Below, one piece after another: positions 36,720 to 46,929 of a stretch of 46,929 bases of DNA. The position numbers and the translations under genes are program-made. The stretch is from Sulfitobacter sp. (lineage in GTDB: Bacteria; Pseudomonadota; Alphaproteobacteria; Rhodobacterales; Rhodobacteraceae), in contig JAQXCD010000039.1 in the NCBI GenBank assembly GCA_029252045.1, positions 1-46,929 of the forward strand, written 5' to 3'. The stretch's first letter is position 1; each line of letters begins with the position of its first letter. The notes under the pieces were generated by a model, which searched no databases, was not told the DNA's origin, and saw nothing but the letters and a program-made list of their open reading frames with translations.

Positions 36720-38300
36720 ATGTCTGAAATGCGGGATGCAGCAATGCAGAGCAAAGCGTGGCCTTTTGAAGAAGCCCGCCGGGTGCTCAAACGCTACTCA
36801 GGTAAGATGCCCGAAAAGGGATATGTTCTGTTTGAGACGGGGTATGGCCCGTCAGGGTTGCCGCATATCGGCACCTTTGGCGAAGTGGCGCGCACGACAA
36901 TGATCCGCCGCGCGTTTGAGGCGATTAGTGATATTCCCACGCGGTTGATCTGTTTTTCAGACGATCTGGACGGCATGCGCAAGGTGCCCAGCAATGTGCC
37001 GGACCCTGAAGCGCTGGCCGAGCATCTGCAAAAGCCGCTGACGTCCGTGCCTGATCCTTTCGAGAAGTTCGAGAGCTTTGGTCATCATAACAATGCAATG
37101 CTGCGGCGGTTTTTGGATACTTTCGGGTTTGAATATGAATTCTACTCGGCCACCGAATTTTATGGCACGGGCCAGTTCGATGAAATCCTGCTGCGCGCCG
37201 CCGAGAAATACGACGAAATCATGGAGGTCATGCTAAAGTCATTGCGCGAAGAGCGTCGGCAGACCTATTCGATCTTCCTTCCGATCCACCCTGACACGGG
37301 ACGTGTATTGTATGTTCCGATGAAAAAGGTGGATGCCAAGGCGGGGACCATTACCTTTGATACGCCTGAAGGTGAGGAAATGACTCTGCCCATCACTGGT
37401 GGCAACGTAAAGTTGCAATGGAAGCCGGACTTTGGCGCGCGCTGGGCTGCTCTTGGCGTGGATTTCGAGATGTATGGCAAGGACCACTCGACCAATACAC
37501 CAATCTACGATTCGATCTGTCGGATACTCGGCGCCCGTGCGCCCGAGCATTTCACCTATGAGCTGTTTCTGGATCAGGACGGGCACAAGATTTCAAAATC
37601 CTCCGGCAACGGTCTAACCATTGATGAATGGCTGACCTATGCGAGCGCGGAATCACTGTCCTATTTTATGTACCTCAAGCCGAAGACGGCGAAGCGGATG
37701 TATTTTGACGTGATCCCCAAAGCTGTGGACGAGTATCACCAGCAGCTGCGCGCCTATGAGACGCAGGACATCAAAGGGCAACTCAACAACCCTGTCTGGC
37801 ATATTCACGGTGGTGATGTGCCGAAGTCGGATATGGTTGTGCCGTTCTCGATGTTGCTGAACCTCGCCTCGGTATCGTCCGCCGAGGATAAGGCGCAACT
37901 GTGGGGCTTTATCCAGCGCTATGCGCCGGAGGCCACGCCTGAGTCCCATCCGGGTATGGATGCGGCGGCGGGTTATGCCGTGCGGTATTTCAATGACTTT
38001 GTGAAGCCCGAGAAGGTTTTCCGCGCGCCCAGTGATCTGGAACGTGAAGCGCTGGAAGACCTGCGTGCGCAGCTGGCTGTCTGGGATGGCGGGCTGGATG
38101 CGGATGCGTTGCAGACGATGGTTTTCGCGGTGGGTAAGGAACGGTTTGACCCGCTTCGCGACTGGTTCACAGCACTCTATGAAGTGCTACTGGGCGCCTC
38201 CCAAGGGCCGCGCTTTGGCGGGTTTATCGCCCTCTACGGTGTGGAAGAAACGATTGCCCTGATCGATGACGCGCTGGCCGGCAAACTGACGGCTGCGTGA
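36720..38300 (+). CDS. lysS: Lysyl-tRNA synthetase, class I
   Basis: A 526-residue class I LysRS (archaeal type), the form found in alphaproteobacteria in place of the usual class II enzyme. The HIGH-type motif is LPHIG (47-51) and the KMSKS-type motif is KISKSSG (290-296). ATG 36720, with GGAAG upstream, is preferred to the frame opening at 36687. It is complete in length. A perfect hairpin lies 9 nt after the stop. Confidence 0.95.
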   Translation: MSEMRDAAMQSKAWPFEEARRVLKRYSGKMPEKGYVLFETGYGPSGLPHIGTFGEVARTTMIRRAFEAISDIPTRLICFSDDLDGMRKVPSNVPDPEALAEHLQKPLTSVPDPFEKFESFGHHNNAMLRRFLDTFGFEYEFYSATEFYGTGQFDEILLRAAEKYDEIMEVMLKSLREERRQTYSIFLPIHPDTGRVLYVPMKKVDAKAGTITFDTPEGEEMTLPITGGNVKLQWKPDFGARWAALGVDFEMYGKDHSTNTPIYDSICRILGARAPEHFTYELFLDQDGHKISKSSGNGLTIDEWLTYASAESLSYFMYLKPKTAKRMYFDVIPKAVDEYHQQLRAYETQDIKGQLNNPVWHIHGGDVPKSDMVVPFSMLLNLASVSSAEDKAQLWGFIQRYAPEATPESHPGMDAAAGYAVRYFNDFVKPEKVFRAPSDLEREALEDLRAQLAVWDGGLDADALQTMVFAVGKERFDPLRDWFTALYEVLLGASQGPRFGGFIALYGVEETIALIDDALAGKLTAA

Positions 38301-38308
38301 AACTCTTG

Positions 38309-38353
38309 CCCTCCGGCTTGCGTGGCTTACCTTAAGTCGCACAAGCCGGAGGG
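38309..38353 (+). promoter_or_regulatory. Perfect hairpin that buries the DUF4864 ribosome binding site
   Basis: CCCTCCGGCTTG (38309-38320) and CAAGCCGGAGGG (38342-38353) form a perfect 12-bp stem with a 21-nt loop. The 3' arm contains GGAGGG, the Shine-Dalgarno of the gene starting at 38362. No U tract follows, so it is not a classical terminator, though it may also protect the lysS 3' end. Confidence 0.65.
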
Positions 38354-38361
38354 ATGATACG

Positions 38362-38763
38362 ATGAAGCAGATGTTCTTGGCCGCCGCATTTGCGGTGTGG
38401 AGTGTAACAGGCGCGCAAGCGCAGGACGCTGATATCCGGGCGGTGATCACCCAACAATTCGATGCCTTCAAAGTGGATGACTTCGCTACCGCGTTCACCT
38501 TTGCCAGCCCTTCTCTGCAAGGCTTTTTCCAAAATCCGCAGAACTTTGGCCGAATGGTCAGTCAAGGCTATCCTATGGTTTGGCGCCCTGCTGCGGTGGA
38601 TTTTCTGGAACTGCGGGAAGAGGGCGGAACCTATTGGCAGAAGGTCCAGATTGCGGATGCCAAAGGCCAATTCCACTATCTTGAATACCGGATGATGCAA
38701 ACGGCGGAGGGTTGGCGGATTAGCGGCGTTCAAATCCTTGATGCACCAGGTGCTGCGGTCTGA
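38362..38763 (+). CDS. DUF4864 exported protein
   Basis: A 133-residue protein with a signal peptide (MKQMFLAAAFAVWSVTGAQAQ, cleavage after AQA). The mature part matches the DUF4864 pattern: IRAVITQQFDAFKVDDFATAFTFASPSLQ, then NFGRMVSQGYPMVWRP and a C-terminal YRMMQTAEGWRISGVQIL, an NTF2-like fold. Its function is not known. The start has a strong Shine-Dalgarno locked in a 12-bp hairpin. Confidence 0.85.
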   Translation: MKQMFLAAAFAVWSVTGAQAQDADIRAVITQQFDAFKVDDFATAFTFASPSLQGFFQNPQNFGRMVSQGYPMVWRPAAVDFLELREEGGTYWQKVQIADAKGQFHYLEYRMMQTAEGWRISGVQILDAPGAAV

Positions 38764-38868
38764 TGCGCAACGGCATCGTGACGGTGCCATAGCGGCGCAT
38801 TAACGCCCTATTGATATTTCCCAGACCGTGTCCGGCAGCTGCGCCGGAGAAGCGCGAAAGGGATATTT

Positions 38869-41147
38869 ATGACAATGGCTACTTACACGCCTGCCCCCTA
38901 TTCACAGGGACTTGCGGCATATTCAAACGGAAATGGCACGTCTGGATCGCCCAGCTATTCCAGTTCGGGCAATGCTGTATTTGTGCCCGCGGATCAGGAT
39001 TTCGGCGGGGCGTTGGAGATTTTGAAAACCGGTTCAACACAACGGCTGCGCTATAAGGGGCAAACACCGATAGAGCCGGGCTGCTATTTGCAAGTTAAAG
39101 TGCGCGTGAAAGCGGTGAGTGGTAACCTACCGTCGGTCAGGATTGCGGCCTATGCGGCCCAATCTGGTGGGGCGGCGATTTCGGGTGTTGTAACAGAAGG
39201 GGCCACGACGCCCATTACGTCTTACGGCGATGTTGTGGAGGTCAGCGCCATCGTAGGCATCGGGAACCGAGCCGGTGTAGATATGATTTGGGGCCGTACA
39301 GCTGCTTACGGGCATTTCGGGATTGATTCGCTGGGTCAGAACGGCGGCGTTGTTCGCGTTGATGACATCGAAATCAACGACGTGACCCATCTGTTTCTGG
39401 GGGAACGCATGTCGATGGTGGACGTGCGTGACTATGGCGCATTGGGCAACGGAACCACGGATGACACCGCTGCCTTCGAGGCGGCCGATTCGGCAGCAAA
39501 CGGGCGGACTGTTCTCGTTCCGTCAGGTGTCTTTCGTTTGAACAGCGACGTCACATTTGACACGCTGACCAAATTTGAAGGCACGGTCACAATGCCGACG
39601 GCTGCAATACTGCTGCTGCGCCGAAATTTTGATCTGCCGAATTACATCGAAGCCTTTGGCGATGAAGAACTGGCGTTCAAGAAGGCATTTCAGGCACTGT
39701 TGAACAACTCGGATCACGGGTCTCTGGACTTGGGCGGCCGCAAGGTGGCGTTGACCGAGCCGGTAGATCTGCAGGCAGCAGTCCCGAACCGCACCCGCTA
39801 TGAAACGCGCCGCGCCATTCACAATGGTCAGTTGATTGCGATGACGGGCGGGGACTGGAACACGACGACTATCACCGCGCAGGCAACTTACAGCCCCAGC
39901 GATTCCCGGACTCTCAAGAATGTGGCGAATATTGCAAATATCCCGATTGGTAGCCATGTCAGCGGTTCGGGTGTCGGGCGTGAAGTCTATGTGCGCGGCA
40001 AGAACGTCGCACGGGGGGAGCTGACGTTGAACAGCCCCCTCTACGATGCGGCAGGCACCCAGAATTTTACCTTTCGGCGGTACAAATACATGCTGGATTT
40101 CAGCGGTTTTGACGTCATTGCAAAGTTTATTCTACACAATATCGAGTTCCAGTGTCAGGAACTGTGCAGCGGTATCATGCTGGCAAATGCAGGAACAATT
40201 TTCACGGTGCGCGACTGCTTTATTACCACTCCGAAGGATCGTGGCATCACCTCTATGGGGGGGGCTGTCAGGGGATGTTCATTGAGCGGTGCCAGTTCCT
40301 GTCTGCTGAAAATGACCTGCCCGTTTCTCAGCGCAGTACGATTGCGCTGAATGTAAACGCCAATGATGTGAAGTTGCGCAACTGCCGCTCTGAGCGGTTC
40401 CGGCATTTCGCGGTCATGACGGGGCAGAACCATCTGATTGTCGGAAATCACTTTTTTCAGGGCGATACAGTAAACGGGGGTATCCGGTCTGCTGGCGTGG
40501 TTCTTGCCGAGCCCTATGCCTCTTGCGTCTTTACAAACAACTACGTCGACAACGCATTTTTTGAATGGACCAACGAGAAAGACCCGAGCCCCGGCTTCAG
40601 TAGTGGTTTTTCCTTCAGTGCGTTGGACATCACCAGCAATATCTTTCTGTCCGGCGAGGTGGCGACCAGCTTTAGCTATTTGGTGGTCAAGCCTTACGGT
40701 GCGGGGCATTTCATCAACGGTCTGAATGTCGCGGGCAACAGGTTCCGTAGTATCAACGGTTATGTGGAGCGGGCTGAGCGTGTCGACACCAGCTTTGCCG
40801 ATCTCAACTTTACCCGTATGCGGAACGTGCGGTTTGAAGGGAACTCGTTCCATGGCATTAACAATCCCGTGGCGAACCCGCATCTGCTGGAGTTCTCAGA
40901 GAACTCGAACGAGCAGACCTGGGTGCTTAATACCGGCCCCGGCCTGCCTTTCGAGGCCCGTTCGCTGAGTGTGGATGCGGTTGTGGTACGGGGCGGGGTG
41001 CGCAATTCTGCAAATGTGCTGAACTACGACAACCCGTTTGTGCGTGCACAGCAAGGGCCAAATGCAGATCAGGTCCATGTGGTCTGGTCGGAACCGTTGC
41101 GGGGGAAGATCGCCGTCACGACGCGAATGGACAACGACGTGGTATGA
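38869..41147 (+). pseudogene. Large beta-helix (pectate-lyase-3) protein, frameshifted at a G8 tract
   Basis: An N-terminal beta domain (about 1-180, with AVFVPADQDFGGALEILK and GVVRVDDIEIND) precedes a right-handed beta-helix that begins with VDVRDYGALGNGTTDDTAAF, the Pectate_lyase_3 signature. The first frame is lost at a run of eight G (40257-40264), and the second frame continues with CQGMFIERCQFL to a stop at 41147. One extra G restores a 759-residue protein in frame throughout. The gene may be off, phase variable, rescued by slippage, or affected by a homopolymer error. Such proteins bind or cut polysaccharide, as phage tailspikes do. Confidence 0.85.
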
Positions 41148-41187
41148 CTCCGGCGGCTCTGGCGTAAATTGGTGCCGGAGCCCTTTC

Positions 41188-41856
41188 TTAGAAGTCGCGC
41201 CAGATTCCGAATTTGAGGGCCGTATCGTCCAGCTGGCCGATGCGGCTTTCGGCACCGATGAGAACACTGAATTTTGTACTTTCAGGCTTGAATATAAATG
41301 ACGGCGCAAGGGTTGCTGTAATTTTTCCTCCCATGTGGGCGGTATAAAGTTGCAGCATCCCCTTGCTCTTGTCACCCAGACTGACACCTATTGTTGTGTC
41401 GAGTTTTGCGACATGTGCGGCCTGCGCCAGATCCCATATCATTGCACCTTCGACGGTCACCCAGCCAGATCGCTCGCCCCATGTTGTCCCGCGCCCCCAA
41501 CTGAGGGCAGTGCGGATGTGGGGTTGTGTTTGCGCACCGTCCCAACTGGCTCCGATCCCTATCTCATAGGCCCACTTTGCGGGTGCATCCGCAGCACTTA
41601 ATGCGCGGCGAAACGAAAAGGTCGCAGCGCCCGTGCCTGGGAGATATTGCCGACGCGCCAGATTTATGTCACCGATAAGGGTCATCTGGTTGCTGAAGCC
41701 GTATTCAATGTATGTCTGTGTGGTGGTCTCGAGGGTGTAAGTGGCGGCCAGCGAGACAGCAGTGAAGCTGCTTCCCTTCTCGTGCAACCACGGCCCTGAC
41801 GTGCCCTCACACGGAAGAGTGGCTAGAATAAAAATCAGGATCAAACGGTAGAACAC
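41188..41856 (-). CDS. Putative outer-membrane beta-barrel-like protein
   Basis: A 222-residue protein from GTG 41856 (AGGAG 7 nt upstream). A signal peptide (FYRLILIFILATLPCEGTSG) leads into alternating amphipathic strands with many aromatic ends (YTLETTTQTYIEYGFSNQ, WAYEIGIGASWDG) and a C-terminal aromatic residue (FGIWRDF), which fits an outer-membrane barrel. No specific family is recognised. It is convergent with the beta-helix gene. Confidence 0.62.
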   Translation of the reverse strand: MFYRLILIFILATLPCEGTSGPWLHEKGSSFTAVSLAATYTLETTTQTYIEYGFSNQMTLIGDINLARRQYLPGTGAATFSFRRALSAADAPAKWAYEIGIGASWDGAQTQPHIRTALSWGRGTTWGERSGWVTVEGAMIWDLAQAAHVAKLDTTIGVSLGDKSKGMLQLYTAHMGGKITATLAPSFIFKPESTKFSVLIGAESRIGQLDDTALKFGIWRDF

Positions 41857-41917
41857 GGGGACACTCCTGCCCCCGATATTGGTTAATGCCTCTTAATAAA
41901 GAGTTGCCAACATCTAT

Positions 41918-41947
41918 AAAAATGGGCCCGACGTTGCGGTCGGGCCC
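41918..41947 (-). terminator. Rho-independent terminator of the small membrane protein gene
   Basis: On the minus strand GGGCCCGAC (41947-41939) pairs perfectly with GTCGGGCCC (41932-41924) around a 6-nt loop, followed by ATTTTTA. It lies 22 nt after the stop of the gene at 41970. Confidence 0.85.
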
Positions 41948-41969
41948 GCATGTTCACTGCAGGCGGGTG

Positions 41970-42155
41970 TTAGACGCGTACAGTTGCGCCGCGCGGACCT
42001 GCGATTAGCCAGATAATAAAGCCGACAACGGGGAACACGACGATGACCAATGTCCAAAGGATTTTTGCAAGTCCAGAGACGCGAGACGAGAAAACTTGGA
42101 AAATTGCGTAGATGTCTGCGATGAGGATCAGAAGTCCGAGAATGCCATATTCCAT
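41970..42155 (-). CDS. Small membrane protein with a PLD-nuclease N-terminal (PLDc_N) domain
   Basis: A 61-residue protein with two hydrophobic helices (YGILGLLILIADIYAIFQVF and ILWTLVIVVFPVVGFIIWLI) and the conserved KILW-P-G-WL-GPR pattern of PLDc_N proteins. ATG 42155, with AAGGAG upstream, gives the family's usual length; a longer frame is rejected. Stand-alone PLDc_N proteins are probably membrane stress or scaffold proteins without nuclease activity. It has its own terminator. Confidence 0.85.
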   Translation of the reverse strand: MEYGILGLLILIADIYAIFQVFSSRVSGLAKILWTLVIVVFPVVGFIIWLIAGPRGATVRV

Positions 42156-42245
42156 TTCATGCTCCTTGATTTGTTTTCGTGGTTTCACTGGAATAACGTT
42201 CATGCGGGCAAATGGTTCCAGAAGATGATTTAAGGGGCAGCGCAG

Positions 42246-42644
42246 ATGCCGGTAAACATTCTGATAGACGGCTCTAACGTGCTTTTCTGGCAAGGGGGGC
42301 AGGCCGTAGTTGATGTACCTGAGTTGGTTGTGCGTGCGCTGCGTGCGCGGCGGTTCGTGCCCTTGATCTACTTTGACAACACCATCAGTCGGCATTTGGG
42401 GAAGGGTCAGCTGGAGGCGCTGGAAATACTTGGCGATGTGGTCATTGCGCCTGCTGGTACAGCCGCTGATACGCTGCTGCTGGACGCTTGTGGGAAGGGG
42501 AAATTGCAGATCGTGAGCAATGACCATTACCGCGATTGGCGGCAGCAGTATCCCGAATTGCAAAGTAAATGGTTAGTGACCGGTTCGGTGGGAAAAGGCA
42601 GGCGGGTCTGCTTCTCGAAAAAGCTCAGACCCGCCCCTCTCTAG
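42246..42644 (+). CDS. NYN/PIN-fold ribonuclease (Zc3h12a-like)
   Basis: A 132-residue protein with the acidic residues of the NYN branch of PIN nucleases: [12 protein letters not shown] (Asp8), [21 protein letters not shown] and [10 protein letters not shown]. These residues hold Mg2+ in the RNase active site. Eukaryotic relatives degrade mRNA; bacterial targets are unknown, and there is no antitoxin-like partner next to it. The stop shares CTAG with the uvrB stop on the other strand. Confidence 0.8.
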   Translation: MPVNILIDGSNVLFWQGGQAVVDVPELVVRALRARRFVPLIYFDNTISRHLGKGQLEALEILGDVVIAPAGTAADTLLLDACGKGKLQIVSNDHYRDWRQQYPELQSKWLVTGSVGKGRRVCFSKKLRPAPL

Positions 42645-44845
42645 CGTCCACGCCGTTTGACGCCGCCGCGCATGCCGCCGCGTCCCATCGTGCTACGGCC
42701 TGATTTCATTTTGGCGTCGTCCACGGCTTTCTCCACCGCATACTGCCGCGCCATGGGATCGTCTGCGATGGCCATATCCACGGCCTCCAGTCGTTTGACT
42801 TCATCGCGCAGACGCGCGGCCTCCTCGAACTCTAGGTTTTCGGCTGCTTTGCGCATATCGGTGCGCAGACCCTCCAACACAGTCTTGATGTTGCCGCCTG
42901 CAAGCGGGTGATCAATCTTGGCCGTGATCCGCGACTGGTCGGTGTCGCCTTTGTAGAGGCCGGCCAGAATGTCCTCGACATTCTTTTTCACAGTTGTCGG
43001 TGTAATGCCGTGCAGTTCGTTATAGGCTACCTGTTTGACGCGGCGGCGCTCGGTCTCGCCCATCGCGCGCTCCATGCTGCCTGTAATCCGGTCGGCGTAC
43101 ATGATCACGCGGCCTTCGGAGTTACGCGCGGCGCGGCCGATGGTCTGGATCAACGACGTCTCCGACCGCAGAAAGCCTTCCTTGTCCGCGTCCAGAATAG
43201 CGACCAATCCACATTCGGGGATGTCCAAACCTTCGCGCAGCAGGTTGATCCCGATCAGCACGTCAAACGCGCCCAGCCGCAGGTCACGCAAAATTTCGAT
43301 CCGCTCGATCGTGTCGATGTCACTGTGCATATAGCGCACGCGGATGCCCTGCTCGTGCATGTATTCCGTTAGGTCCTCGGCCATGCGTTTGGTCAATGTG
43401 GTGCACAGGGTCCGCATGCCTTTGGCGGCAACCAGACGGACCTCGTCCAGCAGATCATCCACCTGCATCTCGACAGGGCGAATCTCAATAATGGGATCAA
43501 TCAGTCCTGTGGGGCGAATGATTTGTTCGGTGAACACGCCACCTGTTTGCTCGATCTCCCACGCGGCAGGAGTGGCGGAGACAAACACGGATTGCGGGCG
43601 CATGGCGTCCCACTCCTCGAATTTCAGCGGACGGTTGTCCATACAAGACGGCAAACGGAAGCCATGCTCGGCCAGTGTCATCTTGCGCCTGAAGTCACCT
43701 TTATACATGCCGCCGATCTGCGGCACGCTGACGTGGCTTTCATCTGCAAACACAATCGCGTTGTCGGGGATGAATTCGAACAGGGTCGGGGGCGGCTCGC
43801 CCGGGGCGCGGCCGGTCAGATAGCGCGAATAGTTTTCGATGCCGTTACACACACCCGTGGCTTCCAGCATCTCCAGATCGAAATTGCAGCGCTGCTCCAA
43901 TCGTTGCGCCTCCAACAGTTTGCCTTCGCCTACTAACTGGTCCAGCCGCATCCGCAGCTCTTTCTTGATGCCAATGATGGCTTGGTTCATCGTAGGCTTG
44001 GGCGTGACATAGTGGGAGTTGGCGTAGATACGCACCTGATCCATGTTGCCCGTCTTCTCGCCGGTCAGCGGGTCAAATTCGGTGATGCTCTCCAGCTCTT
44101 CACCAAAGAAGCTGAGCCGCCATGCACGGTCATCGAGGTGGGCGGGAAAGATTTCCAGACTGTCGCCGCGCACGCGAAAGGCACCACGCTGGAACGCGGC
44201 ATCATTGCGCTTGTAGGCTTGTGCGACCAGATCGGCGATCACCTGCCGTTGGTCGTAACTCTGCCCGACAGTCAGATCCTGCGTCATTGCACCATAGGTT
44301 TCGACCGAGCCGATACCATAGATACATGACACCGACGCCACGATGATCACATCGTCCCGCTCCAGCAACGCCCGCGTAGCGGAGTGGCGCATGCGGTCGA
44401 TCTGTTCGTTAATCTGCGATTCCTTCTCGATGAAGGTATCCGAGCGCGCGACATAGGCCTCGGGCTGGTAATAGTCATAGTAGCTGACGAAGTACTCGAC
44501 CGCGTTTTCGGGAAAGAATCCTTTGAATTCGCCATACAGCTGCGCCGCCAGCGTTTTGTTTGGCGCAAGGATAATGGCGGGGCGCTGGGTTTCCTCGATC
44601 ATCTTGGCAATCGTGAATGTCTTGCCTGTGCCGGTCGCTCCCAGCAGAACCTGATTGCGCTCGCCATTGCGAATGCCCTCGGACAACTCCTTGATCGCGT
44701 TGGGCTGATCGCCTGCCGGTTCAAACTCGGTTCGTAGAACAAATGTTTTGCCGCCTTCCAGCTTGGGACGGCTGCGCACGTCTGGGGCAGCATTGGCCAG
44801 TATGGCCTCCGTCACTTCGCTTTTGTCAGTTTGCGCATAGGGCAT
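42641..44845 (-). CDS. uvrB: Excinuclease ABC subunit B
   Basis: The 734-residue damage-verification helicase of nucleotide excision repair. It has Walker A GATGTGKT, the beta-hairpin region [11 protein letters not shown], the helicase motifs [10 protein letters not shown] and QTIGRAARN, and a C-terminal UVR domain ([20 protein letters not shown]) that contacts UvrC. ATG 44845 is favoured because GGAG lies 8 nt upstream; ATG 44872 and 44884 in the same frame lack one. The C-terminus ends in a short Gly/Arg-rich tail. It is convergent with the NYN gene. Confidence 0.97.
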   Translation of the reverse strand: MPYAQTDKSEVTEAILANAAPDVRSRPKLEGGKTFVLRTEFEPAGDQPNAIKELSEGIRNGERNQVLLGATGTGKTFTIAKMIEETQRPAIILAPNKTLAAQLYGEFKGFFPENAVEYFVSYYDYYQPEAYVARSDTFIEKESQINEQIDRMRHSATRALLERDDVIIVASVSCIYGIGSVETYGAMTQDLTVGQSYDQRQVIADLVAQAYKRNDAAFQRGAFRVRGDSLEIFPAHLDDRAWRLSFFGEELESITEFDPLTGEKTGNMDQVRIYANSHYVTPKPTMNQAIIGIKKELRMRLDQLVGEGKLLEAQRLEQRCNFDLEMLEATGVCNGIENYSRYLTGRAPGEPPPTLFEFIPDNAIVFADESHVSVPQIGGMYKGDFRRKMTLAEHGFRLPSCMDNRPLKFEEWDAMRPQSVFVSATPAAWEIEQTGGVFTEQIIRPTGLIDPIIEIRPVEMQVDDLLDEVRLVAAKGMRTLCTTLTKRMAEDLTEYMHEQGIRVRYMHSDIDTIERIEILRDLRLGAFDVLIGINLLREGLDIPECGLVAILDADKEGFLRSETSLIQTIGRAARNSEGRVIMYADRITGSMERAMGETERRRVKQVAYNELHGITPTTVKKNVEDILAGLYKGDTDQSRITAKIDHPLAGGNIKTVLEGLRTDMRKAAENLEFEEAARLRDEVKRLEAVDMAIADDPMARQYAVEKAVDDAKMKSGRSTMGRGGMRGGVKRRGR

Positions 44846-45048
44846 GGGGGCAGTCTCCGGTTGGGCGTGCATTATAAATGTCATGTTTTGTCAGGGGTTC
44901 AAGGCGGCAGCCGCGTTCATGGTGCCACAAACTGGCAATAGGAGCACGATCCGGTGTTGTTGTGCTGCACACGCACAAACCTGACACGAGCCTTGATCCG
45001 CTGGGGACGGCATGTCATATCAACACTATATACAGACGGAGAGACCGA

Positions 45049-45360
45049 ATGCGCGCGAGAATCTATCAACCTGCCCGTACAGCAATGTCCTCGGGCACGG
45101 CCAAGACCCACAATTGGGTGCTGGAGTTCGCGCCCGCCGAAGCGCGCGAAGTTGATCCTCTGATGGGTTGGACATCCTCCGCCGATACGCAAAGTCAGGT
45201 GAAACTACAGTTCGCCAGCAAAGAAGACGCCGTTGCCTACGCAACCGAGCACGGGATCGAGGCGCAAGTGCAAGAGCCTAACCGCCGCAAGCCCAACATC
45301 CGCGCAGGTGGCTACGGCGAGAATTTTGCTACCGGCCGCCGCGGGGCGTGGACGCACTAG
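45049..45360 (+). CDS. NADH:ubiquinone oxidoreductase accessory subunit (NDUFS4/ETC complex I type)
   Basis: A 103-residue protein with the ETC_C1_NDUFS4 pattern: [26 protein letters not shown], then [19 protein letters not shown] and [20 protein letters not shown]. In alphaproteobacteria and mitochondria it stabilises the peripheral arm of complex I near the FMN/NADH module. ATG 45049 has GGAGAG upstream; an upstream in-frame extension is leader. A terminator follows closely, so it is a single-gene unit away from the nuo genes. Confidence 0.93.
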   Translation: MRARIYQPARTAMSSGTAKTHNWVLEFAPAEAREVDPLMGWTSSADTQSQVKLQFASKEDAVAYATEHGIEAQVQEPNRRKPNIRAGGYGENFATGRRGAWTH

Positions 45361-45394
45361 CGCCCCAATTCCCTGACACATAGAAGAATAGAGT

Positions 45395-45421
45395 AGGCGC
45401 ATCCGCAAGGGGCGCCTTTTT
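45395..45421 (+). terminator. Rho-independent terminator of the NDUFS4-like gene
   Basis: AGGCGC (45395-45400) pairs with GCGCCT (45412-45417) around an 11-nt loop and is followed by a T run (TTTTTC). It lies 34 nt after the stop. Confidence 0.8.
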
Positions 45422-45562
45422 CTGTTTCAGGGAGGCGGATCGCAGCTGACGCCGCGTCAAACTGGCCGGATCAGATTTTAGAAACAAACTCCGGCTTGCG
45501 AATTCGTTCAAAATAGATGACCAAAACTGCGATGATATTCTCTTTTACTGTTAGGATTTGCC

Positions 45563-46369
45563 ATGGCTCTTAAAATTGATCCCGCCCGTTTCACCAATCT
45601 CGCAGTAGAGGCCCATGATGATGGCGTCTGGGTGGTGACGCTGAACCGGCCAACCAAACGCAACGCGTTGGACATTGATACAATAGAAGAGTTGGTGGAC
45701 TTCTTCTCGGCGGCGCCGCGTGCCGGTGTGCAAGCCGTAGTTTTGGCAGGGAAGGGCGACCACTTCTGCGCCGGCCTCGACCTGATCGAGCATCACGACG
45801 AGGATCGCAGTCCGGCTGACTTCATGCATGTGTGCCTGCGTTGGCACGAAGCGTTTAACAAAATGGAATACGGCGGCGTGCCTGTCATTGCAGCACTGCA
45901 AGGTGCTGTTGTTGGCGGTGGTCTGGAGCTGGCCAGTTCTGCGCATATTCGTGTGATGGACCAGACAGCATACTTTGCTCTGCCCGAAGGCCAGCGCGGT
46001 CTGTTTACCGGAGGAGGAGCGACTATTCGTGTCACTGATCTGGTCGGAAAGTCGCGTATGATCGACATGATGCTGACGGGCCGTGTCTATCAGGGACAGG
46101 AGGCTGTCGATCTGGGACTGGCTCAGTATATAATAGAAGGCTCCAGCTTTGACGCCGCTTTGGATATTGCACGCCGGACAGCGCAGAACTTGCCGCTCTC
46201 CAACTTTGCGATCTGTTCTGCTGTCAGCCATATGCAAAACATGTCCGCTATGGACGCTGCCTATGCAGAGGCAGTCGTGGCAGGGGTGGTGAACACCCAA
46301 CCAGCTGCACGCGCCCGTTTGGCGGCCTTCGCCGATAAAAGCGCTGCCCGCGTACGCCCGAATGAATAG
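45563..46369 (+). CDS. Crotonase/enoyl-CoA hydratase family protein
   Basis: A 268-residue crotonase-fold protein. The CoA-binding and oxyanion segments are [10 protein letters not shown] and [12 protein letters not shown]. Glu residues at both catalytic positions of enoyl-CoA hydratase are present (in GGGLELA and in LPEGQRG), so hydratase activity is plausible. Which acyl-CoA it uses is not shown. ATG 45563 follows GGATTTGCC, a weak Shine-Dalgarno. No beta-oxidation genes are adjacent. Confidence 0.88.
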   Translation: MALKIDPARFTNLAVEAHDDGVWVVTLNRPTKRNALDIDTIEELVDFFSAAPRAGVQAVVLAGKGDHFCAGLDLIEHHDEDRSPADFMHVCLRWHEAFNKMEYGGVPVIAALQGAVVGGGLELASSAHIRVMDQTAYFALPEGQRGLFTGGGATIRVTDLVGKSRMIDMMLTGRVYQGQEAVDLGLAQYIIEGSSFDAALDIARRTAQNLPLSNFAICSAVSHMQNMSAMDAAYAEAVVAGVVNTQPAARARLAAFADKSAARVRPNE

Positions 46370-46929
46370 TCAGAGCCGAGGTCTAAACGGCCAAAGCTTC
46401 TGCTAGACTCTACACTATATCAATCAGACCAATATCCGCCTCGGAGTGCTCATGCATTCCGGGGCGGGCTGCGTTTTGGCAGGCTTGCGCGCACTAGCAC
46501 ACGCAGTGAGTCATCTCTGCGTGTCACGCAGTCTGGCAAAGGGAGGGGGTCTTCAGGGGAATCATATGATGCTGCATCAAGGATTCGATCTGATTCCGCC
46601 TGCCATTGAGGGTGAATCTGCAAAATGGCGGGCGATTCCCGATAATTGACCGCTCAAAAAAGCGGCGAATCCAATATTGTGAGGCTGAAACTATGCCGAT
46701 CCGGAGAAAATTGTTGATGCGAACAATCGGATTGAACCATAAAAATATGACAGTTTTGTGCATGCTTCAGGGTAAGTGGGAAAAAAGCGGACCTCTTGGT
46801 CAGTTTCTCCCAAAAAAGCACTTGCGGCTGTAGGGAAGTAACCCTAGAACCCCCCTTACCGAAGCGCAGCAATGAGCGACGGGGCAGCGGACGGGACACG
46901 GTGGAGACGCCGGGGATTGGAAGCGAAGT
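46370..46929. other. Right-edge region without a clear gene
   Basis: 560 nt, AT-richer around 46600-46830. Short open frames on both strands lack domains and ribosome binding sites. An ATG at 46872 opens a frame that is still open at the window edge (SDGAADGTRWRRRG...) and could be the start of a gene that continues outside. No terminator or repeat was recognised. Confidence 0.4.

Overview
The window reads as chromosomal DNA of an alphaproteobacterium of the Rhodobacteraceae/Roseobacter group. The basis is GC-rich coding DNA, an NDUFS4-type complex I accessory subunit, a class I (archaeal-type) lysyl-tRNA synthetase, the YbbA-YbbP-TesA locus, an FtsX-type exporter and protein sequences typical of that family. 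The genus is not established; Sulfitobacter-like is only an impression. No rRNA, tRNA or CRISPR array was seen.

Layout. 1-1700 is a mobile-element edge: the last codons and right end of an IS3-family element, then an intact IS110-family transposase. 1726-4545 holds an ABM and a NIPSNAP small protein divergent from an ArsR regulator, then an exported MORN-repeat protein. 4696-15596 is mostly core metabolism: NAD synthetase, a secreted esterase, a Tat-exported metallo-beta-lactamase-fold hydrolase, GltX, a GGCT-fold protein, a glycine-cleavage-H-like protein without its lipoyl lysine, an inositol-phosphatase-family enzyme, and the YbbP/YbbA/TesA locus.

15650-27064 is the most coherent system: a reductive pyrimidine degradation and uptake island. 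PreT and PreA (dihydropyrimidine dehydrogenase) flank a DUF1428 protein. A TetR/RutR-like repressor is divergent from a carbamoyl-beta-alanine-type amidohydrolase, a dihydropyrimidinase, an orphan membrane protein and an ABC importer (ATPase, two permeases, NMT1/THI5-type binding protein). Two matching palindromes of the form TTTACCA-NN-TGRTAAA lie upstream of preT and in the repressor/hydrolase gap, so both halves are probably controlled together by a pyrimidine-sensing repressor.

27083-36599 holds a His-rich membrane-anchored protein, an L,D-transpeptidase, a cold-shock protein, EttA, two adjacent broken genes (a universal stress protein and a sodium:alanine symporter), NadD, a DMT exporter, a PBP4-type peptidase and a TerB-like protein. 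36720-46369 holds LysS, a DUF4864 protein whose ribosome binding site is buried in a perfect hairpin, a large beta-helix (pectate-lyase-3) protein frameshifted at a G8 tract, a barrel-like envelope protein, a small membrane protein, a NYN/PIN-type RNase, UvrB, the NDUFS4-like subunit and a crotonase. The last 560 bases have no clear gene.

The most interesting points are the lysine-less H protein, the two-site RutR-like regulon, the G8 frameshift, the 22-nt deletion and 10-bp duplication that disable neighbouring genes, and the hairpins that hide ribosome binding sites.
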